A DNA stretch of 64,000 nucleotides. Origin: Paragemmobacter kunshanensis (GTDB lineage Bacteria; Pseudomonadota; Alphaproteobacteria; Rhodobacterales; Rhodobacteraceae). The notes under the pieces were generated by a model. It was not told the origin of the DNA. It saw only the letters and a program-made list of their open reading frames with translations, and did not search any database. A program made the position numbers and the translations under genes. Below, piece by piece: positions 14,791 through 23,649 of this stretch. Numbering within the stretch: position 1 is the first letter of the stretch; each line of letters starts with the position of its first letter. The DNA is taken from the NCBI RefSeq assembly GCF_011059185.1, contig NZ_JAALFE010000017.1, forward strand, positions 1 through 64,000, read 5' to 3'.

Positions 14791-17734
14791 GGAGGCGTTC
14801 TCCTTCCGGGTCGAAGAAGTGGGGCGAGACGATTTCGACCTCTACCTCTGTCTTGGCGAGCAGGTTCACGGCGCGCATGCGGTCGCCGATGCCGGCCGAG
14901 CCGTTCTTGAGGTAGCCGAGCGCGATGGAGCAGCCGAGGTGGGGCGAATAGACCACCGAGGTGAGCCAGCCGCCATCATTCGCCGCCGTCGCCGCCGCGC
15001 CCTTGTCGAGGAAGTGGGAGCCTGCGGTGAGGGGTTGCGACGGGTCCACGGGTTTGACGCCGACGATGCGGAGGCCCTTTTCATCGGTCAGGCCTTCGCG
15101 TTGCGAAAGGACCATGCCGATGCTGTCCTTCTTCTTCGACACCATCTTGCCCAGGCCCATGTTGAGCGCGGTGGTCTGGCCGTTGAGTTCGTTCCCCGCG
15201 ACGTGGCCCTTTTCGACGCGCATGACGCCCAGGGATTCCGTGCCATAGGCGACGGCGCCGAAGTCTTCGCCTGCCTTCATCAGCTCGCGGATCATGGCGT
15301 CGCCGTAGCGGGTGGGGACGGCGATTTCATAGGCCAGTTCGCCCGAGAAGGAGATGCGGAAGAGCCGCGCGCGCAGGCCGCCGCAGACGGTGATGTTGGC
15401 GCAGGCCATGTAGGGGAAGGCGGCGTCCGAGATGTCCTGATCCACCACCTTTTGCAGCAGTTTGCGCGCGTTGGGTCCGGCGACGGAGAATTGCGCCCAG
15501 GCCTCGGTCGTGGAGATCAGTTGCACGTCCATGTCGGGATAGAGGCATTGGCGGACATATTCCATGTGCCGGAAGACGGGGACGGCGTTGGCGGTGGTGG
15601 TGGTGGTGACCCATTCGTTTTCGCCAAGGCGGGCGGTGGTGCCGTCATCCATGACGATCCCGTCTTCGCGCAGCATCAGGCCATAGCGGACCTTGCCGAC
15701 GGGAAGGGTGGAGAAGGTGTTGGCATAGACGCGGTCGAGGAAGGCGCCTGCGTCGCGGCCTTGGATGTCGATCTTGCCCAAGGTCGTGACGTCGCAGATG
15801 CCGACGGAGGCGCGGGTTTGCAGGACCTCGCGGTCGACCGACTGGCGCCATGTGGTTTCACCCGGTTTGGGGAACCATTGCGCGCGGAGCCACATGCCGA
15901 CTTCGACGAAGATGGCGCCCTGTTCGCTGGCCCATTTGTGCGAGGGGGTCAGGCGGGTGGGTTTGAAGTCATGCCCGCGCGAGCGCCCGCCCAGCGCGCC
16001 CATGGCGACGGGGGTGTAGGGCGGGCGGTAGATCGTGGTTCCCGTTTGCGGGATCGTGCGTCCCGTCAGTTCGGCCATGATGGCGAGGCCGGTGACGTTG
16101 CTGGTCTTGCCCTGATCCGTTGCCATGCCGAGCGTGGTGTAGCGTTTCAGGTGTTCGACGGAGGTGAAGTTTTCCTGTTTGGCGAGTTTGACGTCCTTGA
16201 CCGTGACGTCGTTCTGCTGGTCGATCCAGGCGCGGCCCTTGCCTTCGTGGACATACCAGAAGGGGGTGAGGTTGAGGGGGGCGTCTTCGGCCTTGGGGAT
16301 GTCTGCCGTGTGGGTTTTGAGGCCGAGCGCCTCCAGCGCGGCGTTGGCCTGCGCCGCGCCCGTGGAAAGGGCGGCGTGGGTGGAGAGCGCGCCTGCGGCT
16401 GCCCCTGCAGCGGTCAGGTTCCTGGGGCCGTCAGTGGGCGGGGTGAAGGCGTGGATCGCGTCGTTCCAGACGGGGCGGCCCCGGTGGTGGCTGGCGATAT
16501 TGAGGTTGGGGTTCCAGCCGCCCGAGACGCCGAGGGCGTTGACGGAGAGGGTTTCCGAACGACCGTTCGCGTGGCGGATGGTGATGGATTTCAGGCCGAG
16601 TTTGCCTGCCGTGTCGATCACCTGCGCGCCTTTGAGGTGGCGGATGCCGGGAAGGAGGTCGCCTTCCTGCCGCGTGTCGATGACGGCGGCGATGTCGATG
16701 CCTTTGGCCTGAAGGTCGGTTGCGGTGCGCAGGCCGTCGTCATTGTTGGTGAAGACGGCGACGCGGTCGCCCACGGCCACGGCGTAGCGGTTGGCATAGG
16801 TGCGGAGTGCGCCTGCCAGCATGATGCCGGGGCGGTCGTTGTTTTCGAAGGCGATGGGGCGTTCGGTGGCGCCGCCTGCGAGGATGGCTTGGCGCGAATA
16901 GATGCGCCAGAGGATCTGGCGGGGTTTGCCGGGGGCGGGGACAGGCAGGTGGTCGGAGACGCGTTCAACGGCGGAATAGATGCCGTGGTCCATCGCGCCC
17001 AGCACGGTGGTGCGGGGCATGAGCCGGACGTTGGGCATTTGCGCCAAGGTGCGGACGGTGTCTTCGGCCCAGTCGGCGCCCGAATGGTTGCCGATGGTCA
17101 GGGTTTCGGCGTTGAGGCGGCCGCCCATGCGGAAATCCTCATCCGCGAGGATGACGCGCGCGCCCGCGCGGCCTGCGGTGAGCGCCGCCATCAGGCCTGC
17201 GGGACCCGCGCCGATGATCAGGATGTCGCAGTGGAGGAAGCCTTTGTCGTATTGATCGGGGTCTTCTTCGCGGGTGAGGGAGCCGAGGCCTGCGGCGCGG
17301 CGGATGATGGGTTCGTAGATCTTTTCCCAGAAGGACGCGGGCCACATGAAGGTCTTGTAGTAGAAGCCTGCGGCGAAGAAGGGGGAGAGGCGGTCGTTGA
17401 TCCCCATCAGGTCGAATTTGAGCGAGGGGAAGCGGTTCTGGCTGTTGGCTTCCAGCCCGTCGAAGAGTTCGGCCACGGTGGCGCGGGTGTTGGGTTCCTG
17501 CCGCGCGCCGGTGCGCAGTTCGACGATGGCGTTGGGTTCTTCGGACCCTGCCGAGATCGGGCCGCGCGGGCGGTGGTACTTGAAGCTGCGGCCCATGAGG
17601 CGGACGCCGTTCGCGAGCAGGGCGGAGGCCAGCGTGTCACCCGGGTGGCCCGTGTAGGGGTGGCCGTCGAAGGTGAAGCGGAGCGTTTTGGTGCGGTCGA
17701 TCTGGCCGCCATTGATGCGGTTCTCTTGCGTCAT
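14783..17734 (-). CDS. mgdC: N-methylglutamate dehydrogenase subunit C (SoxA-like alpha subunit)
   Basis: A 983-residue protein, typical SoxA length. The N-terminal ferredoxin-like domain (FDGHPYTGHPGDTLASALL) lacks iron-sulfur cysteines, as usual in SoxA. A dinucleotide domain follows at about residue 170 (DILIIGAGPAGLMAALTAG), and the last 380 residues form a GcvT-like tetrahydrofolate domain (VGICDVTTLGKIDIQG, TESLGVMRVEKGH). It should take the methyl carbon from oxidised N-methylglutamate as methylene-tetrahydrofolate. The ATG overlaps the mgdB stop by four bases; the longer frame upstream only shadows mgdB and mgdA. Confidence 0.9.
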   Translation of the reverse strand: MTQENRINGGQIDRTKTLRFTFDGHPYTGHPGDTLASALLANGVRLMGRSFKYHRPRGPISAGSEEPNAIVELRTGARQEPNTRATVAELFDGLEANSQNRFPSLKFDLMGINDRLSPFFAAGFYYKTFMWPASFWEKIYEPIIRRAAGLGSLTREEDPDQYDKGFLHCDILIIGAGPAGLMAALTAGRAGARVILADEDFRMGGRLNAETLTIGNHSGADWAEDTVRTLAQMPNVRLMPRTTVLGAMDHGIYSAVERVSDHLPVPAPGKPRQILWRIYSRQAILAGGATERPIAFENNDRPGIMLAGALRTYANRYAVAVGDRVAVFTNNDDGLRTATDLQAKGIDIAAVIDTRQEGDLLPGIRHLKGAQVIDTAGKLGLKSITIRHANGRSETLSVNALGVSGGWNPNLNIASHHRGRPVWNDAIHAFTPPTDGPRNLTAAGAAAGALSTHAALSTGAAQANAALEALGLKTHTADIPKAEDAPLNLTPFWYVHEGKGRAWIDQQNDVTVKDVKLAKQENFTSVEHLKRYTTLGMATDQGKTSNVTGLAIMAELTGRTIPQTGTTIYRPPYTPVAMGALGGRSRGHDFKPTRLTPSHKWASEQGAIFVEVGMWLRAQWFPKPGETTWRQSVDREVLQTRASVGICDVTTLGKIDIQGRDAGAFLDRVYANTFSTLPVGKVRYGLMLREDGIVMDDGTTARLGENEWVTTTTTANAVPVFRHMEYVRQCLYPDMDVQLISTTEAWAQFSVAGPNARKLLQKVVDQDISDAAFPYMACANITVCGGLRARLFRISFSGELAYEIAVPTRYGDAMIRELMKAGEDFGAVAYGTESLGVMRVEKGHVAGNELNGQTTALNMGLGKMVSKKKDSIGMVLSQREGLTDEKGLRIVGVKPVDPSQPLTAGSHFLDKGAAATAANDGGWLTSVVYSPHLGCSIALGYLKNGSAGIGDRMRAVNLLAKTEVEVEIVSPHFFDPEGERLRG

Positions 17735-18030
17735 TTGCTGCGCCCCTTTGCGCGTGCCACATCGCGGGCGAGTTCGACCTTCGTGATCTCGTGCGTCACG
17801 GTGTTGCGGGTGACGACCAGCCATGAGCGGTCGCCCTGTTCGTGGAACCAAAGCTCGCGGTGTTCGCCTGCGGGGTTGTCGCGCAGGTAGAGGTAGTCGT
17901 GGAAGGCGTCCAGCGCAGCCTCGGTCGAGGGGAAGGAGAGCGCGTCGGGCCGGTCGATCAGGGCGGCGTCGCCGAGATAGGTGAATTCCTGCGCGTCGCG
18001 GGGGCCGAGGAGGGGGTGGTTGATGATCAT
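17731..18030 (-). CDS. mgdB: N-methylglutamate dehydrogenase subunit B (SoxD-like), zinc cysteines absent
   Basis: A 99-residue protein of the sarcosine oxidase delta family, with the diagnostic FHDYLYLRDNPAGEHRELW and HEQGDRSWLVVTRNT blocks. Classic SoxD begins with a CPxCGPR zinc-binding motif; here the same place reads NHPLLGPRDAQEF and the protein has no cysteine at all, so the structural zinc of the oxidase is probably missing. It lies between mgdA and mgdC and overlaps mgdC by four bases. Confidence 0.88.
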   Translation of the reverse strand: MIINHPLLGPRDAQEFTYLGDAALIDRPDALSFPSTEAALDAFHDYLYLRDNPAGEHRELWFHEQGDRSWLVVTRNTVTHEITKVELARDVARAKGRSK

Positions 18031-18042
18031 CTGTCGGCCCTC

Positions 18043-19293
18043 TCAGTGCAGGTTGGGCTGCGCGCCCTGCCCTTTTTCGTCGATCATCAGGCCCTTGCGG
18101 AAGCGATCGAAGCGATAGGCGGTGGCGGTGGGATGGGGTTTGTCGGTGGCGAGGAGATGCGCGAAGCACCAGCCGGAGGCGGGCGTGGCCTTGAACCCGC
18201 CATAGCACCAGCCGCCGTTGAAATAGAGGCCGTCGATATGGGTGCGGTCGATGATGGGCGATCCGTCCATCGACATGTCCATGATCCCGCCCCATGAGCG
18301 GAGAAGGCGCGCGCGGCCGATCATGGGCATGAGGGACATGCCGCCTTCGGCCACGTCTTCGACCACGGGCATGTTGCCGCGTTGGGCGTAGGAGTTGTAG
18401 CCGTCGATATCGCCGCCGAAGACGAGGCCGCCCTTGTCGGATTGGCTCACGTAGAAATGGCCTGCGCCATAGGTCATCACCCCGTCGATCAGGGGTTTCA
18501 GGCCTTCGGAGACGAAGGCCTGAAGGACGTGGGATTCCATCGGCAGGCGCATGTTGACGTGGGACATGACCTTGGACGACGAGCCTGCGACGGCGACGCC
18601 GACCTTTTTCGCGCCGATGAAGCCGCGGGTGGTTTCGACGCCGGTGACGCGGCCGCCTTCGGTGCGGATGCCGATGACTTCGCAGTTCTGGATCAGGTCC
18701 ACGCCGCGCTGGTCTGCGCCGCGCGCATAGCCCCAGGCGACGGCGTCATGGCGGACGGTGCCGCCGCGCCGCTGCATCAGGGCGCCCTTGATGGGGAAGC
18801 GGGCATTGTCGAAGTTCAGGAAGGGATACATGGCGCGGACCTGATCGCGGTTCAGGAGTTCCGCGTCCGCCCCGTGCAGGATCATCGCATTGCCGCGCCT
18901 TGTATAGGCGTCGCGCTGCGCGTCGGTGTGGTAGAGGTTGATGATGCCGCGCTGGGACACCATGGCGTTGTAGTTGAAGTCCTGCTCCAGCCCTTCCCAG
19001 AGTTTGAGCGAGAATTCGTAGAAGGGTTCGTTGCCATCAAGCAGGTAGTTGGAGCGGATGATGGTGGTGTTCCGCCCCACATTGCCGCCGCCGAGATAGC
19101 CCTTTTCCAACACCGCGATGCGGGCCTGTTTGAATTCCTTGGCAAGGTAATAGGCCGTGGCGAGGCCGTGGCCACCGCCGCCTACGATGATGTAGTCGTA
19201 GGAGGCTTGCGGTTCGGGGTCGCGCCATGCGGGTTTCCACCCTTTGTGGCCTGTGAGGGCCTCGGCGATCACACGGAAGCCGGAATAGCGCAT
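18043..19293 (-). CDS. mgdA: N-methylglutamate dehydrogenase subunit A (SoxB-like beta subunit)
   Basis: A 416-residue flavoprotein of the sarcosine oxidase beta-subunit family. The dinucleotide fold near residue 32 reads YDYIIVGGGGHGLATAYYLA, and GGTVRHDAVAWGYARGA contains the histidine that holds covalent FMN in the oxidase. The end (WGGIMDMSMDGSPIIDRTH, FNGGWCYGGFKATPASG) is typical. It should oxidise the N-methyl group of N-methylglutamate. The start MRYSGFRVIAEAL is preferred; a longer frame reads into the divergent promoter. First gene of mgdABCD. Confidence 0.9.
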   Translation of the reverse strand: MRYSGFRVIAEALTGHKGWKPAWRDPEPQASYDYIIVGGGGHGLATAYYLAKEFKQARIAVLEKGYLGGGNVGRNTTIIRSNYLLDGNEPFYEFSLKLWEGLEQDFNYNAMVSQRGIINLYHTDAQRDAYTRRGNAMILHGADAELLNRDQVRAMYPFLNFDNARFPIKGALMQRRGGTVRHDAVAWGYARGADQRGVDLIQNCEVIGIRTEGGRVTGVETTRGFIGAKKVGVAVAGSSSKVMSHVNMRLPMESHVLQAFVSEGLKPLIDGVMTYGAGHFYVSQSDKGGLVFGGDIDGYNSYAQRGNMPVVEDVAEGGMSLMPMIGRARLLRSWGGIMDMSMDGSPIIDRTHIDGLYFNGGWCYGGFKATPASGWCFAHLLATDKPHPTATAYRFDRFRKGLMIDEKGQGAQPNLH

Positions 19294-19507
19294 GGTCGGT
19301 TCCCACCGTTGTTGTTGGGCGGAATATGCGCCTGCGGCAGGACAAAGCACCCGCCATTTCCGCCATCGGCCATTCCGGAACCGACTCCTTTCCTTTTGTG
19401 ATCCGTGCTATCCCACGGGAGCCGGACCGCTTTGCCGTGATTTCACATTGCAAAATTTGAATGTATCTCTATATCCCGGGGGAGACGACCAGAAAGCGAG
19501 GCCACGC
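19294..19507. promoter_or_regulatory. Divergent mgdA / MBL hydrolase region with SqrR-like site
   Basis: The 214-base gap contains ATTG-N8-GAAT at 19447-19462, 46 bases before the metallo-hydrolase start. This is one base off ATTC-N8-GAAT, the site I recall for the persulfide-sensing repressor SqrR (BigR group). The sulfur-related genes downstream make that reading sensible. Closer to mgdA I see only a half match to the 9966 palindrome (TTTCCT at 19389) and no clear promoter boxes. Confidence 0.45.
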
Positions 19508-20392
19508 ATGACCACCTATCCTGTCGACATGTCCCTGTCGCCCGAAGTGAAGGGTTTCTTCGACCCGGCGACGAACACGATCAGCCATGTGGTGCGCGAC
19601 CCGGGTTCGACGGCCTGCGCGGTGATCGATTCCGTGATGGACATAGATTACGCGGCCGGGCGGATCACCTATGACCATGCCGACGAGATCATCGCCTATA
19701 TCCAGGGCAAGGGCTGGACTCTGGAATGGCTGATCGAGACCCATGTCCATGCCGACCATCTGTCAGCCGCGCCCTATATTCAGGAAAAGCTGGGCGGAAA
19801 GATCGGGATCGGCGCAAACATCACCATCGTGCAGGACACGTTCGGGAAGATCTTCAACGAGGGGACCGAGTTCCAGCGCGATGGCAGCCAGTTCGATGCG
19901 CTGTTCCAGGACGGGGATCGCTATCGCATCGGGGGGATGGAAGCCTTCGTGATCCATACGCCGGGGCATACGCCCGCCTGCATGACGCATGTGATCGGGG
20001 ATGCGGCCTTTGTGGGGGATACGCTGTTCATGCCGGATGGCGGATCGGCGCGGGCGGATTTTCCGGGGGGCGATGCGGGGGTTCTGTATGACAGCATCCA
20101 GAAGGTGCTGTCGCTGCCCGACGAGATGCGGCTGTTCATGTGCCACGATTATGGCCCCAACGGCCGCGACATCCAGTGGGAGACCACGGTCGGCGAGGAG
20201 AAGGCGCATAACATCCATGTGGGTGCGGGCGCGACGCGGGAAAGCTTCATCAAGTTCCGGACCGAGCGCGATGCGACGCTGGCCATGCCGAAGCTGATCA
20301 TCCCGTCCCTGCAGGTGAACATGCGGGCGGGCGAGATTCCGACCGATGCCAGCGGGCGGCCGATGCTGAAGGTGCCGGTGAACGGTCTGTGA
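19508..20392 (+). CDS. MBL-fold hydrolase, persulfide dioxygenase-like (Blh/ETHE1 group)
   Basis: A 294-residue metallo-beta-lactamase-fold enzyme. THVHADHLSAAPYIQEKLGG holds the HxHxDH metal motif, IHTPGHTPACMTHV the second histidine, and GDTLFMPDGG the bridging aspartate. The LFMCHDYGPNGRD ending is typical of the ETHE1/Blh branch, which oxidises glutathione persulfide to sulfite with iron and oxygen. The SulP gene follows within a few bases, and a possible SqrR/BigR box lies upstream, so a role in sulfide or persulfide detoxification fits. No rhodanese or SQR gene is adjacent. Confidence 0.82.
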   Translation: MTTYPVDMSLSPEVKGFFDPATNTISHVVRDPGSTACAVIDSVMDIDYAAGRITYDHADEIIAYIQGKGWTLEWLIETHVHADHLSAAPYIQEKLGGKIGIGANITIVQDTFGKIFNEGTEFQRDGSQFDALFQDGDRYRIGGMEAFVIHTPGHTPACMTHVIGDAAFVGDTLFMPDGGSARADFPGGDAGVLYDSIQKVLSLPDEMRLFMCHDYGPNGRDIQWETTVGEEKAHNIHVGAGATRESFIKFRTERDATLAMPKLIIPSLQVNMRAGEIPTDASGRPMLKVPVNGL

Positions 20393-20396
20393 TGTG

Positions 20397-22106
20397 ATGC
20401 CCGATCTGCGGCGGTTTTTCCCCATCCTCGGATGGGCGCGCGTCTATTCGCGGGCCGATCTTGGCAATGACCTGCTGGCGGCGGTGATCGTGACGATCAT
20501 GCTGATCCCGCAATCGCTGGCCTATGCGCTGTTGGCGGGGTTGCCGCCGGAGGCGGGGCTTTACGCATCCATCCTGCCCATCCTGATCTATGCCGTCTTC
20601 GGCACGTCGCGCGTTCTGGCGGTGGGGCCGGTGGCGGTGGTGTCGCTGATGACGGCGGCGGCGGTGGGCGAGGTGGCGGCGGCGGGCACGGCGGATTACG
20701 CCACGGCGGCGTTGACGCTGGCGGCGATGTCGGGGGTGATGCTTTTGGCGATGGGCGTGCTGCGGCTGGGATTCATCGCGAATTTCCTGAGCCATCCGGT
20801 GATTTCGGGGTTCATCACGGCATCGGCGCTGCTGATCGCGGCGGGGCAGTTGGGGCCGCTTCTGGGGGTGAAGGTCAGCGGGGATACGCTGCCAGAGCTG
20901 CTGGGCGGGCTGCTGGGCGGGATCGGCGGGGTGAATTGGATCACCGCGATGATCGGGGCGGCGGCGGTGGGGTTTCTGGTCTGGGTGCGCAAGCGGATGA
21001 AGGGCTGGCTGCGGGGCCTGGGCGTTCCGGCGCAGGTCGCGGATGCGCTGACCAAGGCGGGGCCGGTGCTGGCGGTGGCGGGGACGACGGTGCTGGTCTG
21101 GGGGCTGGGGCTTGAGGCGCGGGGGGTGGCGGTGGTGGGGGCGGTGCCGCAGAGCCTGCCGCCCTTTACCACGCCGGTGTTCGATGCGGATTTGTGGCGG
21201 GCGATGCTGGTGCCGGCGCTGCTGATTTCGCTGATCGGCTTTGTGGAATCGGTTTCGGTCGCGCAGACGCTGGCGGCGCGGCAGGGGCAGCGGATCGTGC
21301 CGGATCAGGAACTGGTGGCGCTGGGTGCGGCCAATCTGGGCGCGGCGGTGACGGGCGGCTTCCCGGTGACGGGGGGGTTTGCGCGATCGGTGGTGAATGC
21401 CGATGCGGGGGCGGCGACGCCTGCGGCGGGGGCCTTTACCGCGCTGGGGCTGGCGGCGGCGGCGCTGCTGCTGACGCCTCTGCTGTTCTTTCTGCCCAAG
21501 GCCACGCTGGCGGCGACGATCATCGTGGCGGTGCTGGGGCTGGTGGATCTGTCGGTTCTGCGGCGGACATGGGATTATAGCCGCGCCGATTTCGCGGCGG
21601 TGGCGGGCACGGTTCTTGTCACGCTGGGGGCCGGGGTGGAGGCGGGGGTTTCGGTGGGTGTGGCGGTTTCGGTTCTGCTGCATCTGTGGCGGACGTCGCG
21701 GCCGCATGTGGCAGAGGTGGGGCTGATCGCGGGGACGCAGCATTTCCGCAATATCCACCGGTTCGAGGTGCTGACCCACCCGTCGCTGGTGACCTTGCGG
21801 ATCGACGAAAGCCTGTATTTCGCCAATACGCGGTTCCTGGAGGACATGATCATGGCACGGCTGGCAGAGGCGCCAGAGGTGCGGGATGTGGTGCTGATGT
21901 GTTCCGCCGTGAACGAGATCGACATGACCGCGCTGGAGACGCTGGAGGCGATCAACGCCCATCTGCGGGGCCTTGGCGTGCGGCTGCACCTGTCAGAGGT
22001 GAAGGGGCCGGTGATGGACCGGCTGAAGCGGTGCCACTTCCTGCAGACGCTGACGGGGCAGGTCTTCATCAGCCAGTATGATGCCTGGTGCGCGCTGGCG
22101 CGCTGA
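20397..22106 (+). CDS. SulP-family anion transporter with STAS domain
   Basis: A membrane protein of about 569 residues in the SulP (SLC26) family. NDLLAAVIVTIMLIPQSLAYA is the family signature near the N-terminus, followed by 12-14 hydrophobic helices and GFVESVSVAQTLAARQGQR. A C-terminal STAS domain lies at about 440-560 (LVTLRIDESLYFANTRFLED, VVLMCSAVNEIDMTALETLE). The start is GTG 20394 or, more likely, ATG 20397, just past the hydrolase stop. It probably moves sulfate, sulfite or bicarbonate; pairing with the persulfide dioxygenase suggests sulfite or sulfate. Confidence 0.87.
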   Translation: MPDLRRFFPILGWARVYSRADLGNDLLAAVIVTIMLIPQSLAYALLAGLPPEAGLYASILPILIYAVFGTSRVLAVGPVAVVSLMTAAAVGEVAAAGTADYATAALTLAAMSGVMLLAMGVLRLGFIANFLSHPVISGFITASALLIAAGQLGPLLGVKVSGDTLPELLGGLLGGIGGVNWITAMIGAAAVGFLVWVRKRMKGWLRGLGVPAQVADALTKAGPVLAVAGTTVLVWGLGLEARGVAVVGAVPQSLPPFTTPVFDADLWRAMLVPALLISLIGFVESVSVAQTLAARQGQRIVPDQELVALGAANLGAAVTGGFPVTGGFARSVVNADAGAATPAAGAFTALGLAAAALLLTPLLFFLPKATLAATIIVAVLGLVDLSVLRRTWDYSRADFAAVAGTVLVTLGAGVEAGVSVGVAVSVLLHLWRTSRPHVAEVGLIAGTQHFRNIHRFEVLTHPSLVTLRIDESLYFANTRFLEDMIMARLAEAPEVRDVVLMCSAVNEIDMTALETLEAINAHLRGLGVRLHLSEVKGPVMDRLKRCHFLQTLTGQVFISQYDAWCALAR

Positions 22107-22124
22107 GCGGTCACGAGGGGCGGA

Positions 22125-23333
22125 TCAGCCTGCGGGCGCGGGCGGGGCGGCATCCGGGGCAAGGCGGACATATTTGATCGCGCGGCGGTGGTAGGTATAG
22201 GCGATATGCAGCGCGCCATCGGGACCGGCGAGGATGGAGGGGTAGGAATATTCCTTGTTCAGCCCATCCTTGGAATTGTTCGTCAGGCAATAGCCGCTGC
22301 CCTCTTCCAGGGGGCGGATATGGGGAAAGGTTGCGCCGTCGTCCGCTGACAGGGCAAGGACGAGCGGCGCGCGCGGGACGCCCCAGATCGCGCCGCCGGT
22401 GGCCGGGGCGGCGGCGGTGACTTCGGTGTCTTCGTCTTCGATTTCATCATAGAGCGAGGCGCGGCGTTGATCCGACATGCGGGCATTGACCGGGTTGCCG
22501 ACAAGGGCGATGCGGCCATCGGCAAGGCGGATCGCCTGAACCGAGGAGTTGTTATTGGGAAGATCGGTCGGTTCGGGGGGCGTCCAGTGAAGGCCGCCGT
22601 CGCGCGAAAGGCTGCGGCGGACCTGCGCGGAGAAGCGGTCCCGGTAGAAGGCGGGCATGAGGCCATTGCGGGGCGCGACGGGGTTCATGTGAACGGCGCC
22701 GAGGCTGTCGGGCACTTCGGCGGCGGACCAGGTGGCGCCGTTGTCACGCGAGACGAGCATGACGGCGGTGTCGAGAGAGCCGGTCCAGCGGCCCTGCGGC
22801 GGGGTCACGCAACGGAACCCGGGCAGCAGCCATTCGCCCTGCGGGCCGATCAGCGGCGGCTGGCGGACGAAGATGCCCTTGAAATCGCCAACCCGCCGCG
22901 AGGGGCCGAAACTGGCCCCGCCATCCCGGGACAGGCGGCAGTGGATTTCGCATTCGTCCTGCCGGCCACCGGGCTGCGAGGTATGGAAGAGCCAGACATC
23001 GCCGCCCGGGGCCACGAAGAGGACGGGGTTCTGTTCTGACCTGTCGGCCCGGTCCGTCAGGCGTTCGGCGGGGTCCCAGGCATCGGCCCCCGGACGCAGG
23101 CGCGAGATCCAGACGGAGATGTCGCCCATGCCTTCCATGGTGCCGCCGAACCAGACGCAGGCCAGCGTTCCATCGGGAAGCCAGCACAGATTGGCCGCGT
23201 GATTCTGCACGCAGGGCGAGGGAAGCATCGCTTCGATGCGATCGGGCTGGGCCGCATGGGGGCGCAGCGCGCCGTCCATGCAAGCCTCTGTTTCGGCGGG
23301 CGAAAGTTCACCCGGACGCATCGCTTCCTTCAT
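22125..23333 (-). CDS. Sialidase-fold (BNR repeat) protein, cytoplasmic
   Basis: A 402-residue six-bladed propeller of the BNR_2/exo-sialidase superfamily. Four Asp-box-like repeats are visible (SRDGGASFG, SRDNGATWS, SRDGGLHWT, SADDGATFP), with NHAANLCWLPDGTLACVWFG at the start and SYPSILAGPDGALHIAYTYH near the end. It has no signal peptide, unlike secreted sialidases. The start at 23333 has a good ribosome site; longer frames extend into the promoter. It is divergent from an ABC transporter operon for what looks like sugar-acid breakdown, so the substrate may be an imported glycoside rather than sialic acid. Confidence 0.75.
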   Translation of the reverse strand: MKEAMRPGELSPAETEACMDGALRPHAAQPDRIEAMLPSPCVQNHAANLCWLPDGTLACVWFGGTMEGMGDISVWISRLRPGADAWDPAERLTDRADRSEQNPVLFVAPGGDVWLFHTSQPGGRQDECEIHCRLSRDGGASFGPSRRVGDFKGIFVRQPPLIGPQGEWLLPGFRCVTPPQGRWTGSLDTAVMLVSRDNGATWSAAEVPDSLGAVHMNPVAPRNGLMPAFYRDRFSAQVRRSLSRDGGLHWTPPEPTDLPNNNSSVQAIRLADGRIALVGNPVNARMSDQRRASLYDEIEDEDTEVTAAAPATGGAIWGVPRAPLVLALSADDGATFPHIRPLEEGSGYCLTNNSKDGLNKEYSYPSILAGPDGALHIAYTYHRRAIKYVRLAPDAAPPAPAG

Positions 23334-23649
23334 TCCCTGTTTCCCCCCGAATTTGCCGTTGGCACCGCCATGGCGGCCCGCATCCATTGAGGAGAAGGGA
23401 GTCAAAATTACAAGTTGTCAAACAGATTGTTTTGGGGTCTTCGCGCGGACGATCATCTAGAATATTGTTTCTAAATCATTTATTCCGATTAATACCTGTA
23501 TTTTCCACCGCCTCTGCGTGCAGGATGGCACCGAATTAATAACAAGTTGACATGACAGGGTGAAGCTGTTCCATTTCCGGATGCAGACGGCCGAACCGGA
23601 GGAGAGCCATGAAGGCGCGGGCGGCCCGCTTTTCGCTTGGGAGGAATTC
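23334..23649. promoter_or_regulatory. Divergent control region with two related operator-like sites
   Basis: About 316 bases between the sialidase-fold gene and the binding-protein gene. Two related 13-mers occur: TTACAAGTTGTCA (23408-23420) and TAACAAGTTGACA (23540-23552). Both fit a pseudo-palindrome TNACAASTTGTNA once one is turned over. The AT-rich stretch between them (23450-23500) stands out from the GC-rich surroundings and probably holds promoters in both directions. The GntR protein at 32278 is the natural candidate to bind. Confidence 0.5.

Noticed and set aside
14600-17890. A 1096-codon open frame on the plus strand
   Set aside because: It is antisense to mgdC, and its translation is a low-complexity Gly/Ala/Asp/Val string caused by high GC at codon third positions. 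It has no domain or ribosome site.
14224-19293. Plain sarcosine oxidase soxBDAG
   Set aside because: Possible by family alone, but gmaS and mgsABC nearby and the altered delta subunit favour N-methylglutamate dehydrogenase.
20298-21989. A 563-codon open frame on the minus strand
   Set aside because: It is antisense to the SulP gene and consists almost entirely of Arg, His, Pro and Gln, a typical GC-shadow.
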